DNA from: an uncultured Pseudomonadota bacterium
Lineage (GTDB): Bacteria; Pseudomonadota; Gammaproteobacteria; Burkholderiales; Thiobacillaceae
Length of the DNA stretch: 64,000 nucleotides
Assembly: GCA_903835655.1 (NCBI GenBank)
Contig: CAILNT010000103.1
Coordinates: 28,716-92,715 of the forward strand
Reading direction: 5' to 3'
The notes under the pieces are model-generated. The model was not told where the DNA came from and made no database searches. It saw only the letters and a list, made by a program, of their open reading frames with translations. Positions 42,630 to 50,918 of the stretch are shown one piece after another; the first letter of the stretch is position 1, and each line of letters starts with the position of its first letter. Made by a program: the position numbers and the translations under genes.

Positions 42630-42752
42630 AGCATACAAGAGACCTTCATCCTTGCTTCATGGCTGCCCGGAGCTCGGACAAACCAGCCGTTTAGCATCGC
42701 CCGAAACTGGCCCCTGACCAACGTCCGCTCTCGAAATCGCGAGTTCAGGAAC

Positions 42753-44141
42753 TTAGCCACGCGACAGCCACTTCAGCAAAGTCTCGAACAGCACATCGGG
42801 ATCGATCGGTTTGGCAATATGGTCATTCATTCCCGTTTCGAGGCAGACTTGGCAGTCTTCGTCGAAGGCATTGGCGGTCATCGCCAAGATGGGCGTGTGT
42901 TCATAGCCGTGCAGGGCCCGGATCGCCCGCGTGGCGTCCACACCGTTCAGGTTCGGCATCTGCATGTCCATCAGGATCAGGTCGTAGTCGCTATGCCGGG
43001 CCATCGCCACCGCCTCCCTCCCGTCCTCGGCCAGATCGACCACCAGGTCGACATCCTCCAGCAGGCCGCGCGAGACTTCCTGGTTGATCGGCTCGTCCTC
43101 CACCAGCAGGATGCGTGCCCCGGCATATTGGACCTTGATCTGTTTTTCCGCGGTGTCATGAGCAATATCATGCGCAAAAGTCGGCTCCGGCGAGACGACC
43201 ATTGCCGATGCCTTCCCCAACCGGGCGGTGAACCAGAAAGTACTGCCCTGGCCGACCGTGCTCTCTACACCGGCGTTCCCGCCCATCAGTTCGGCCATGC
43301 GCTTGCTGATGGCCAGCCCGAGACCGGTACCGCCATATTTCCGAGTCATCGAACCATCCGCCTGCTCGAAGGCGGTGAACAGCCGATTCTGGTCTTCGGC
43401 AGAAATACCAATGCCAGTATCCTGCACCTCGAAGCGCAACAGTACATTGTCCGGTGTTTCCTCGACCACGCGGGCGTACAAAGTAATGGACCCGGCGTCG
43501 GTGAATTTGACGGCGTTGCCGGCCAGATTGATCAGAATCTGTTCCAGTCGCACGGGGTCGCCGATGAGCGGCTTTTGGAGCACATTGCTGTCTGCCTTCA
43601 TCAATATCCTCAGCCCCTTGTCTTTGGCTCTCTGACCGAAGATGCTCATGAGGTTTTCCAGCACCTCAGACAGTTTGAAAAGCTTCTTTTCCAGGACGAG
43701 ATGCGCGGCCTCGATCCGCGAGACTTCCAGGATATCGTTGATGATGTGAAGCAGATGCTGGGAAGCCGTTTCAATCTTGCCAAGCCTGTCCAGCAGCGCC
43801 GGGTCTGTCGTGCGGCGCATGACAATGCTGTTCATGCCCATGATGGCGTTCATCGGCGTGCGCAATTCGTGGCTCATGTTGGCGAGGAAAGTTGTTTTGG
43901 CGCGGTTGGCTGCTTCGGCAGCATCCTTGGCTTGCACCAGTTCCGCTGTGCGCTCGCTCACTAGTTTCTCGAGCAGCAATTTGGCTTGGCGCTCCTTTTC
44001 AATGACATCCTTGGGACGCACCAACAACGGACCTTTGTTGCTAACCAGAGCATCCGCCTCGTTGCGTGCCAAAGCGCCCAAAATCGCCTCCGCTTTTTCC
44101 AGACGGTCAGCTAAATCATTCGATTCCGGTTCGGCGGACAT
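42753..44141 (-). CDS. Hybrid histidine kinase of the kaiBC operon
   Basis: A 462-residue kinase without PAS or membrane segments. An N-terminal helical region (about 1-85) leads to HisKA (SHELRTPMNAIMGMNSIV), HATPase (NLAGNAVKFTDAG, DTGIGISAE, GGTGLGLAIS) and a receiver ([17 protein letters not shown]). It lies 10 bases after kaiB, so it is co-transcribed with the clock-like genes. By analogy with the cyanobacterial SasA/CikA readout, it may convert the state of the KaiC-like protein into phosphotransfer; that is inference from position. Confidence 0.92.
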   Translation of the reverse strand: MSAEPESNDLADRLEKAEAILGALARNEADALVSNKGPLLVRPKDVIEKERQAKLLLEKLVSERTAELVQAKDAAEAANRAKTTFLANMSHELRTPMNAIMGMNSIVMRRTTDPALLDRLGKIETASQHLLHIINDILEVSRIEAAHLVLEKKLFKLSEVLENLMSIFGQRAKDKGLRILMKADSNVLQKPLIGDPVRLEQILINLAGNAVKFTDAGSITLYARVVEETPDNVLLRFEVQDTGIGISAEDQNRLFTAFEQADGSMTRKYGGTGLGLAISKRMAELMGGNAGVESTVGQGSTFWFTARLGKASAMVVSPEPTFAHDIAHDTAEKQIKVQYAGARILLVEDEPINQEVSRGLLEDVDLVVDLAEDGREAVAMARHSDYDLILMDMQMPNLNGVDATRAIRALHGYEHTPILAMTANAFDEDCQVCLETGMNDHIAKPIDPDVLFETLLKWLSRG

Positions 44142-44151
44142 GGTGCGTTTC

Positions 44152-44421
44152 TCAGAGTGCCAACGCCGACATCACCGCAGCCTTATCCGCCAAGGTGCCG
44201 AACAAGGTCACGGAACGCGGCGCCACCAGCACAACCGCCGGTGCGACCATGATCTGTGCATTGAGTGCCGCCTCGAAATCCGTCAGCACATCGACGATCT
44301 CAATGTCATGCCGGCCGGACAAATATTCTTGACAAATCGACCGTAAGTTCTGCTCTGCCAGATGCGAGTTTGGTTCATTGCCAGCAACGAACAGCCTGAA
44401 ACGGTACTCGTTCGCGCTCAT
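44152..44421 (-). CDS. kaiB: KaiB-like protein
   Basis: An 89-residue thioredoxin-like KaiB. It begins YRFRLFVAGNEPNSHLAEQNL, has LSGRHDIEIVDVLTDFEAALNAQIMVAPAVV in the middle and ends near RSVTLFGTLADKAAV. In cyanobacteria KaiB binds KaiC and resets its phosphorylation cycle. The ATG at 44421 lies one base after the kaiC stop. The family assignment is clear; a true clock role is not shown by sequence, since no kaiA is present, as is usual outside cyanobacteria. Confidence 0.88.
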   Translation of the reverse strand: MSANEYRFRLFVAGNEPNSHLAEQNLRSICQEYLSGRHDIEIVDVLTDFEAALNAQIMVAPAVVLVAPRSVTLFGTLADKAAVMSALAL

Positions 44422-44422
44422 C

Positions 44423-45844
44423 TCAGGCGACCTTACCCAGGATGGTGACGCCCTGGTCGGTGATGGCAAAGTCATGAACCGCATGCGAATGCGAAGACCC
44501 ACGCGACTTCATTACCAGCAAATTGCGCCGCAGGATGGCATTTTCTTCGATCAGGCGTAGCTGAATGACCGTGTCGATCAAGGAAGAAATACCTATGCCG
44601 CTGATTTCGTCAAGATTGTGCAGTCCCGCAGTCTGGTTCGTTGTAACGATCGTGATACCCATTTCCTTGCAGGTATTGATCATGCGCATCAGATATTCAA
44701 AAGCAGCTTGCTCGGTGCCCATGCGTTTGCAGGCGGAGGCCGACTCAATGACCACACAACTCGGTTGCAACTGTTTGATTGCGACCAGGCCACGGACCAA
44801 ATGTTGTTCCGCCCCCATTGCCTCGGGCATGGCGGTGAGCAGGCGCAACTCGCCCGACGCCAGCGTCGAACGCAGATCGGTGCCGGAACTGCGCATTGCC
44901 GACACCAAGGCCGCCTCGGATTCCTCGAAGCTGATGTACAATATCCTTTCCTTGCGCGCACAGGCCATTTGGGCAAAGACACTGCACAGCGTCGTCTTGC
45001 CCGTCCCGGTGCTTCCTGTGATCAGAACGCTTGAAGCGCGGCGAAAGCCACCCCCGACGAGGTCGTCAAGCGCAGTCAGGCCAGTCGAGAACCTGTCCCC
45101 CAGCGCCTGATGGGAAAGGCCGATTTCCGATATGGGCAGCAAGGTGACGCCGGGTGAGTCGATCACGAATGGGTATTCGTTAGAACCGAAGCCTGAACCA
45201 CGATACTTGACGACTCGAAGCCTGCGCGTGCTCAACTGGCCGAGCATGCGGTTATCTAGGTGGATGACACAATCTGCCAAGTAATCGAGAAAATCATAGT
45301 TCCGTTCATGTTGGCCTTCCCGGGGAGCCTTGACTGTCAGGAGCGCAGTCACATCGCGCTCAGCCAACCACTGGTGCAAAGCCACCAATTCATCCTGCTC
45401 GCGGCGGCTGTCGTTGATGAGGCGCATCAGTACGTCGAGCGCGTCGATAACGATGCGCTTGGCCCCCATCGCTTTGAGTTTGTGATCGAGGATGGCGAGA
45501 AAGGATTGGATACCGAAATCGCCGGTGATCACGGCACGAGGGTCGATACGCCCCTCAAGGAGGAAGAACGTTCCGGATTGTTCCAGCGGTGCCAATTGCC
45601 AGCCGAGGGTATCGGCGTTGTCCTTCAGTGGACCGGCACGCTCCTCGAAGGAGATGAAAATTCCGGGTTCGCCTGCCTGCGCACTACGGTAGAGAAACTC
45701 GAGTCCGAACAGGCTCTTGCCGGTTCCGGGTCCGCCAATGATCAAGGTTGTGCGCCCGGATGGCAGCCCACCTTTCAGGATTTGATCCAGCCCTTCAATC
45801 CGGGTAAGGCATTTCCGGATGGTAGGAAGCTGACACTCCAGCAT
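44423..45844 (-). CDS. kaiC: KaiC-like double-domain ATPase
   Basis: A 473-residue protein with two RecA-like domains. CI has Walker A GGPGTGKS (37-44) and catalytic Glu pair in ISFEER (67-68); CII has GSTGTGKT (277-284) and ISFEES (307-308). The phosphorylation site of Synechococcus KaiC (S431-T432) aligns with Ser420-Ser421 (GISSLIDT), so autophosphorylation is possible. The start at 45844 is chosen for GAGG six bases upstream rather than the ATG at 45856. It heads a kaiC-kaiB-kinase operon. Confidence 0.92.
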   Translation of the reverse strand: MLECQLPTIRKCLTRIEGLDQILKGGLPSGRTTLIIGGPGTGKSLFGLEFLYRSAQAGEPGIFISFEERAGPLKDNADTLGWQLAPLEQSGTFFLLEGRIDPRAVITGDFGIQSFLAILDHKLKAMGAKRIVIDALDVLMRLINDSRREQDELVALHQWLAERDVTALLTVKAPREGQHERNYDFLDYLADCVIHLDNRMLGQLSTRRLRVVKYRGSGFGSNEYPFVIDSPGVTLLPISEIGLSHQALGDRFSTGLTALDDLVGGGFRRASSVLITGSTGTGKTTLCSVFAQMACARKERILYISFEESEAALVSAMRSSGTDLRSTLASGELRLLTAMPEAMGAEQHLVRGLVAIKQLQPSCVVIESASACKRMGTEQAAFEYLMRMINTCKEMGITIVTTNQTAGLHNLDEISGIGISSLIDTVIQLRLIEENAILRRNLLVMKSRGSSHSHAVHDFAITDQGVTILGKVA

Positions 45845-45856
45845 GACATCCCTCAT

Positions 45857-46119
45857 TTCTGGAAAAGAGTTACATCGAATTGCTCTACACACCAGACCAG
45901 TGGTCTCAATTTTCTCGGAACAAATGCCCGGGGACCACCGATACACATATTGCCTCCATCCCTTTGCTCAGGCTTTTTGATACCTAGTCCGCCCGTTCCT
46001 GGAGGTAGGTGTGAGTTCATTCAGTTTCCGTAGTGTAGTCATTCCCCAACAATTTGGCGATGCCAGCGACAGGCCGGTCTGGCCAGTCTCCGGCCCGCCA
46101 TGAAGCAAGGATGAAGGTC
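45857..46119. other. Upstream region of the kaiC operon, no gene
   Basis: This should hold the kaiC promoter on the minus strand. An unrecognised minus-strand tail continues from the Avd-like remnant. No convincing protein is seen. Confidence 0.4.
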
Positions 46120-46455
46120 TCTTGCTGCGGGTACCGCCGGAAGTTCACAGTGCCGCGCTGATCGCGGCTCAGTCGGTGGGCAAAAGTCTGAACCAATGGG
46201 CCACCGAAGTGCTGAAAAGCGCAACGCATGGATGAGATTGAATACTTTCACTTCCTTGGCCAGGCGCAGCAACACCAGCACCCGCCCAACTGATCCGGTT
46301 GCGCGCGGCATAATCGCGGATCACTCGCTCCACCGCCTCGCGACTGGCACTACACCGTGCCCGCGTGGGTGGTACCTGGAAAATCCAGCCACCGCCTTCT
46401 CGAAATGCACCGCCGCGTCCAGCGCGGCCTCGTAAATCGGCGAGTGCTTTCGCAC
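46120..46455 (-). pseudogene. Remnant of an Avd-like four-helix-bundle protein
   Basis: From a GTG at 46455 the minus strand reads KHSPIYEAALDAAVHFEKAV, then AGFSRYHPRG, the start of small four-helix-bundle proteins often encoded with diversity-generating retroelements. The frame then breaks. Other frames continue with SREAVERVIRDYAARN and with GRVLVLLRLAKEVKVFN, and then FQHFGGPLVQTFAHRL, so at least two frameshifts are present. It cannot be functional as read. Confidence 0.5.
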
Positions 46456-46938
46456 CGCAAGCGGATGCTCCTACCACCCGGATCGGGAGGATCGGCGAAT
46501 ATCATGAGTAGGGTGGATAAGCGCCGCGCATCCACCATTCCACGTGCGGCTGGACGAGACCTTGCCGGAAGCGGTGACGTTGGCGGAATTGAGCCTCAAC
46601 CCGGCTGCGGGGTGGGAAGGGCAACGAAGGGCGGTCGGTGTGGCGTATTTCGGGTTACGCTCCCACCACTATCGTTCACGGCGGAGGTCGGTGAGGCCGG
46701 TGATCGGCCTGAACCGCCGTTGGCACTGACCAGATAGCCGCCATTCTCGAATGGCGGCTTCACTCGGCGTCGAAGGAACGGTCGCGACCCTCAACAGCCG
46801 GTCGGCCGCCGACGCCATGACGGGCGGATGTCTGGGGCCAAGCCGCCATTCAAATATTCGAGGTGGATGTGTACGTCACAGAAAACCCTGAAACGAATAG
46901 GTAAAATGCGCGGCGATGATTTCCTGCCGAGAGACACC
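46456..46938. other. Non-coding stretch with short repeats
   Basis: It contains a GGGTGGATAAGCGC-type dispersed repeat near 46510, the hairpin at 46736-46759 and a partial second copy of its left arm near 46843. I see no gene. Confidence 0.45.
46736..46759. repeat. Perfect 11-bp hairpin
   Basis: AGCCGCCATTC and GAATGGCGGCT flank a two-base loop. No T-run follows, so a terminator is unlikely. A related GCCGCCATTC occurs about 100 bases downstream. Confidence 0.65.
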
Positions 46939-47497
46939 ATGCCGCGCGTCTTCCTCGTTCTCCTCCTGTTTGTCCTGACCGTTGTCGCCCCGGATAGCGA
47001 AGCCCGGCGCCTGGCCCTGGTGGTGGGTAACGACGCCTACCTCAACGTGTCGCAACTCAGGAATGCGCGTTCCGATGCTGCATCAACTGGAACGATGCCC
47101 AGGCTTACGTGGAGTGGCTGAGTAAAAAGAGCGGCAAGTCTTACCGCCTGCCGAAAGAGGATGAATGGAAATACGCCTGCGACGGCGGCCAGGAGCACCA
47201 ATATTGCGGCGGCGAGGACCTGGGTAGCCTGGGCTGGTATGACGGCAACTCGGGCGGCAAGACCCACCCGGTGGGCCAGAAACGCGCCAACGGCTATGGC
47301 CTGTACGACATGAGCGGCAATGCCTGGGAAAGGATGCAGGAGTGTTGGGGGGGGATTGCTCGGAGCGTGTCCTGCGTGGTGGCTCTTGGCTCAGCCCTTC
47401 GGGGAGCGCCCGTGCGGCCAACCGCGACTGGAACGGCACGTCTAACCGGAACCTCAGCTACGGTTTTCGGGTTGCTCGTTCTGCCAGGACCGATTAA
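46939..47497 (+). pseudogene. Broken diversity-generating retroelement target (caspase start fused to FGE/C-type-lectin end)
   Basis: The ATG at 46939 begins a secreted caspase-like N-terminus (signal peptide, then ARRLALVVGNDAYLNV and LRNARSDA). After about 47080 it jumps, out of frame, into an FGE-sulfatase/C-type-lectin fold: INWNDAQAYVEWLSKKSGK, YRLPKEDEWKYACDGG, GWYDGNSGGKTHPVGQKRAN, GLYDMSGNAWE. At a run of eight G (47347-47354) one base is missing. The shifted frame then reads SERVLRGGSW, ARAANRDWNG, YGFRVARSART to a stop at 47497. Large internal deletion plus a homopolymer frameshift make it a pseudogene. Confidence 0.75.
47363..47487 (+). other. Variable repeat (VR) of a diversity-generating retroelement
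   Basis: The C-terminal coding segment from GAGCGTGTCCTG to TTCTGCCAG is repeated downstream at 47660-47778. In the segment encoding N-L-S-Y the copy downstream reads AAC-AAC-AAC-AAC, so differences fall at template adenines. Other differences are not adenine-specific, and VR is 6 bases longer, so the pair has drifted. Confidence 0.6.
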
Positions 47498-47562
47498 ACC
47501 TTGGCCCCATTAACTCTTATCCTCTTGCCAGAGCCGGTCGGACTGGGCACGATGCCGGGGGT

Positions 47563-47582
47563 TCGGGGGCGACAGCCCCCGA
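47563..47582 (+). other. DGR-type hairpin downstream of VR
   Basis: TCGGGGGC-GACA-GCCCCCGA is a perfect 8-bp stem with a four-base loop of the GRNA kind. It lies about 75 bases after VR. Hairpins of this size and loop just downstream of VR are known elements for DGR target recognition. A T-run follows at 47585, so termination is an alternative role. Confidence 0.6.
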
Positions 47583-47659
47583 GGTTTTTTTCGGCGCTTC
47601 GCGCCAACCGTCTTTCGCGGTGGATTTTTGGCCCCACCGCGGGAGCCTGACCGGTCCCC

Positions 47660-47778
47660 GAGCGTGTCCTGTGTGGTGGCTCTTGGGACCTCTATTCCGG
47701 GCTCGCCCGTGCGGCCAACCGCCACACCAACGCCAAACGGAACAACAACAACGGCTTCCGTCTTGTGCGTTCTGCCAG
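47660..47778 (+). repeat. Template-repeat (TR)-like copy
   Basis: Homology to VR starts abruptly at GAGCGTGTCCTG and ends at TCTGCCAG, with unrelated flanks, as expected for TR rather than for a second gene. It includes an AAC run (CGGAACAACAACAAC), the usual adenine-rich codons of TRs. Conceptual translation gives LARAANRHTNAKRNNNNGFR. Confidence 0.55.
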
Positions 47779-48009
47779 TACGCCCCGCCGCCGGAGCCGC
47801 GTTCTTTACGGAGAACGCGGGTGTGCCACGGGGAGTCCAGGGCCGGCCAGGAGAGCGCAGCCCCCCCGCCCGTCTTGACCTTCGTGGTGACGGGTGGGGG
47901 CCTTCTTCGGGAGCGCCGGGTTTTGGGACGAATGCCCGGTCGCTCCTTTAGAGTTCGCCGGCAAGGCCGCTACAATCTGAATTCTTGAGCCTCCCAGAAG
48001 ACACGCGCC

Positions 48010-48234
48010 ATGACCGACCGCATCACCATTGACCCCGCCATCTGCCACGGCAAGCCTTGTGTGCGCGGTTTGCGCTATCCGGTGGAATCCGTCCTTGAAT
48101 GGCTGGCAGGCGGCATGACGGTGGACGCCATCCTGGCTGATTACGAGGACCTGGAACGCGAGGACATCCAGGCGGTCCTGGCGTATGCGGCCAGGTTGGC
48201 GCACGTGAACCGAATCGAACGCCTAGCGGCATGA
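48010..48234 (+). CDS. DUF433 antitoxin
   Basis: A 74-residue DUF433 protein: ITIDPAICHGKPCVRGLRYP, then EWLAGGMTVDAILADYEDLE and DIQAVLAYAA. This helical domain is the usual partner of DUF5615 PIN-like proteins. It overlaps that gene by 4 bases. Antitoxin function is inferred from the pairing. Confidence 0.85.
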   Translation: MTDRITIDPAICHGKPCVRGLRYPVESVLEWLAGGMTVDAILADYEDLEREDIQAVLAYAARLAHVNRIERLAA

Positions 48235-48584
48235 GATTCCTGGTGGATGCGCAGCTACCCCGCCGCCTGGCGGTGTGGCTCTGTGAGCAGGGGCATGATG
48301 CCATCCACACCATGGACCTGCCGGCCCGCAACGCGACTTCGGATGCCGAAGTCATCAACTGTGCCGAGCGGGATCAGCGCATCGTGGTGACCAAGGATGC
48401 CGATTTCGTCGAATCCTTCCTCGTGTCCGGTAGGCCGCCGCTGCTTTGGCTGATTTCCACCGGCAACATCGGTAACTCTGAACTTGAGTCCCTGATACGC
48501 GCCAATTTACCAGCCCTGGTCGGGGCATTCCATACTGCCCGGTTCGTCGAGCTGTCGCGCGATGTCATGACGGTGCGGGAATAG
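48231..48584 (+). CDS. DUF5615 PIN-like toxin
   Basis: A 117-residue DUF5615 (Mut7-C-like, PIN-superfamily) protein: MRFLVDAQLPRRLAVWLCEQ, HDAIHTMDLPARNATSDAEV, and RIVVTKDADFVESF with conserved acidic residues D6, D39, D65 and D67 region expected to bind metal. It probably acts as an RNase toxin neutralised by the overlapping DUF433 gene. Confidence 0.83.
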   Translation: MRFLVDAQLPRRLAVWLCEQGHDAIHTMDLPARNATSDAEVINCAERDQRIVVTKDADFVESFLVSGRPPLLWLISTGNIGNSELESLIRANLPALVGAFHTARFVELSRDVMTVRE

Positions 48585-48653
48585 GCGCGGGAGCAAACAG
48601 GATGGAACCTGCCCCAGTTTGCAGGCGTGAGGCAAACGCTGAGGGGCTTGTCC

Positions 48654-48845
48654 ATGAATGACTCCCGGCAACACGCCGGCATCGCCATGGAACGCGCCTA
48701 TCGCTTCCTGCTCTGGTTGATGCCCGTCGTGGACAAGTTCCCCCGCTCCCAGAAATACCTGATGGGCGACCGCATCCAGTCCCTGGCCTGGAGGTGCTGG
48801 AGGGACTGGTGGAGGCCACCTATACCCGGGACCGCCACGCTAGAA
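48654..48845 (+). pseudogene. avd: Avd (DGR accessory variability determinant), frameshifted and truncated
   Basis: The ATG at 48654 reads IAMERAYRFLLWLMPVVDKF, then PRSQKYLMGDRIQSLA, the classical Avd N-terminus. Near 48790 the frame shifts and the other frame gives LEVLEGLVEATYTRDRHA before homology ends at about 48841. The second half of the four-helix bundle is missing, and no reverse transcriptase gene follows. Confidence 0.82.
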
Positions 48846-48895
48846 TGTCAACTTCCTCTCGGGCCGTAATTACGCAATCGGAGACCTTTGTGGCA

Positions 48896-50062
48896 TTAAG
48901 TATCCAAGTTATCCATCTCATCGGGATGGTATTTACGTATACAATTCCGCCCAGACTGTTTGGCTTGATACATCGCTTGGTCGGCATGATGCAGCAAGCT
49001 ATCACCATCCCTACTGTCTTGGGGAAATAGTGCATAGCCGATGCTGGCCTGCAAGTCGATTCGGTTCCCTTCGAATATCAATGGTACAGAGAGGGAAAGA
49101 AGAAGGCGTTCAACTGTCAGCTTGGCTTCATTTGTATTTGCCATTTCTCCCAACAGTACGACAAATTCATCACCACCTAGCCGTGCCACCGTGTCATCAC
49201 CACGAACGGTTGCTTGAAACCTCCGCGCAACTTCGATTAACACCCTGTCGCCCGCTTCGTGTCCGTATGTGTCATTTATCGGCTTGAATTCATCTAGATC
49301 GGCAAAACAAACAACCAGCAGTCGTTGACTACGCCCATTATGTGCAATTGCCTGCGTTAGTCGGTCAAGCAGCAATGAACGGTTGGGAATGTGCGTCAGT
49401 GCATCGTAATTTGCTTTATCCTCCAGCAAGTGCCGTTGTTGTTCAACATCCACGTCATGTTGATAAAGAAGTTTGCTTGATCGAAATATCGCCGCGCCGA
49501 GCAAGAACACGCCGGCAACAGTCACTGCCAACGCTAAGCCCCACACTTCTTTCTTTATCTTGTCCGTGTCGTGGGCATAAGAGTCGGCTGAAAATTCGAC
49601 ACGAACCCACCCAACATTTATTCCTACTGCGACGACATGCCAAACCGAGAAGAGATTAGGGCGAACTTCTTCAAACATCTGCTTGGCACTAGGAGGTCGA
49701 ACTATTTGTAGATCGAAAGCCGGACGCGGAGGTGTATTAACTGAACGGCCAAGGACGTAGCCTAGCACCTGCCCTTGAGTATCGATTACCAATGCAGAAA
49801 TTACGCTCGGATCAGCCGCTGTTTGTAGCAGGTGCCCCTCTAGCGTCCCGAAATCCTTGCGTACCAACTCTGTTGCAACGGCATTGGCCAGTCCTTCTGT
49901 AATCAATTGTCCATATCGGAGTTGATTTACCCTAACCAAATCGCTGCTTCTCTGGATGAACCACAGTGCGCCGGATCCGACCAGAAGGACAATCCCCCCC
50001 AATGCTGTCAGGATGACCGGAAGCAGCAATCGAGTGGAGGCAATTCTGTTCAACTCAATCAC
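48896..50062 (-). CDS. Membrane diguanylate cyclase (GGDEF)
   Basis: A 388-residue protein with a membrane segment at about 12-34, an extracytoplasmic region to about 175, a second membrane segment (about 178-200) and a cytoplasmic GGDEF domain. The active site RLGGDEFVVLL is intact, and an RGDD (RxxD) inhibitory site stands just before it. It makes c-di-GMP. It overlaps the binding-protein gene upstream by 8 bases, suggesting that the periplasmic protein delivers its signal. Lower GC than the surrounding core genes hints at transfer. Confidence 0.92.
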   Translation of the reverse strand: MIELNRIASTRLLLPVILTALGGIVLLVGSGALWFIQRSSDLVRVNQLRYGQLITEGLANAVATELVRKDFGTLEGHLLQTAADPSVISALVIDTQGQVLGYVLGRSVNTPPRPAFDLQIVRPPSAKQMFEEVRPNLFSVWHVVAVGINVGWVRVEFSADSYAHDTDKIKKEVWGLALAVTVAGVFLLGAAIFRSSKLLYQHDVDVEQQRHLLEDKANYDALTHIPNRSLLLDRLTQAIAHNGRSQRLLVVCFADLDEFKPINDTYGHEAGDRVLIEVARRFQATVRGDDTVARLGGDEFVVLLGEMANTNEAKLTVERLLLSLSVPLIFEGNRIDLQASIGYALFPQDSRDGDSLLHHADQAMYQAKQSGRNCIRKYHPDEMDNLDT

Positions 50063-50918
50063 TCCCGCGAACGGAAAAACGCTCCAGCTTGAGTTGCTCT
50101 AGACTTTTATAGTCGCGTATGTAGTCGGCACGGATAGGTTGTGCAATCTGGATCGCTTTTAGTAAGCCACGTCCAGTTGGGTCGGTTGCAATTTTCAAGA
50201 ATCCAGTAATAACTTTCTCGCGCACACGCTGTGGAATGCGGGGATGTGCCGAGAAGGGGTGAGGCATGAAATTTGGGGTGGTGAACAGTATGCGTAACTG
50301 CGATTGCAACTCTTTCGGCTCATGATCCAACGTTGTATTGGCGCCCCCACCAACCTGCTTTGCTCCTAATGCTACCGCCCGGTAAACATTGCTATGAGAG
50401 CCCACGTAGTCTGCAGTAATATGGATATTCTTCTGGGCAAGAAGTGCCCTAATCAGCAACGATGCCGCATAGGCATTCGGACTGGGGAACGCGATCGATG
50501 TCCCTTCAAGTTGCTGGATATCCTTTAGCGGACTGTCCTTGCGTACCACCAGTACCCCCGACAATTCTGACTGTTGATCGCGAACTAACGGTATATACCC
50601 CGGTTTGCGTACCACCGTGAGTTGATGATACGGGTTAAGAAATACAAAGTCTGGACTTCCGGCATGAATCGCCAGTTCGAACTCAGTAAAGTCTGCTGGA
50701 ATGTACACTGTAAAGCAGAGGCCATTATCTTTGCCCAATCTCTCCAGGAATGGAGCCCAGTCTTGATAAAGTTTAATCGCGGATATTCTTGGAACAAGGT
50801 ATACAGAATAGCTAGTGTTGGCCGTCTGCTCACCTAGACATCGAGTTGCTTTGGCAGGTTGAACACCAAACATAACGAAGATCAACAGGAGCAGAAAACA
50901 GCTACGCAACAGAAACAT
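50055..50918 (-). CDS. PhnD-like periplasmic substrate-binding protein
   Basis: A 287-residue protein with a signal peptide (cleavage near AKA-T) and the fold of phosphate/phosphonate ABC-type binding proteins: APFLERLGKDNG, DFVFLNPYHQLTV, GVLVVRKDSPLKDIQQLEGT, AFPSPNAYAASLLIRALL. No transporter permease or ATPase is nearby. Its overlap with the GGDEF gene suggests a sensor role rather than uptake. The ligand is unknown. The gene is AT-richer than the core regions. Confidence 0.85.
   Translation of the reverse strand: MFLLRSCFLLLLIFVMFGVQPAKATRCLGEQTANTSYSVYLVPRISAIKLYQDWAPFLERLGKDNGLCFTVYIPADFTEFELAIHAGSPDFVFLNPYHQLTVVRKPGYIPLVRDQQSELSGVLVVRKDSPLKDIQQLEGTSIAFPSPNAYAASLLIRALLAQKNIHITADYVGSHSNVYRAVALGAKQVGGGANTTLDHEPKELQSQLRILFTTPNFMPHPFSAHPRIPQRVREKVITGFLKIATDPTGRGLLKAIQIAQPIRADYIRDYKSLEQLKLERFSVRGSD

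Noticed and set aside
47660..47778. Reading the second VR-like copy as the end of another FGE gene
   Set aside because: Homology starts and stops at the same points as the VR, and nothing upstream of it encodes an FGE domain, so a template repeat is more likely.
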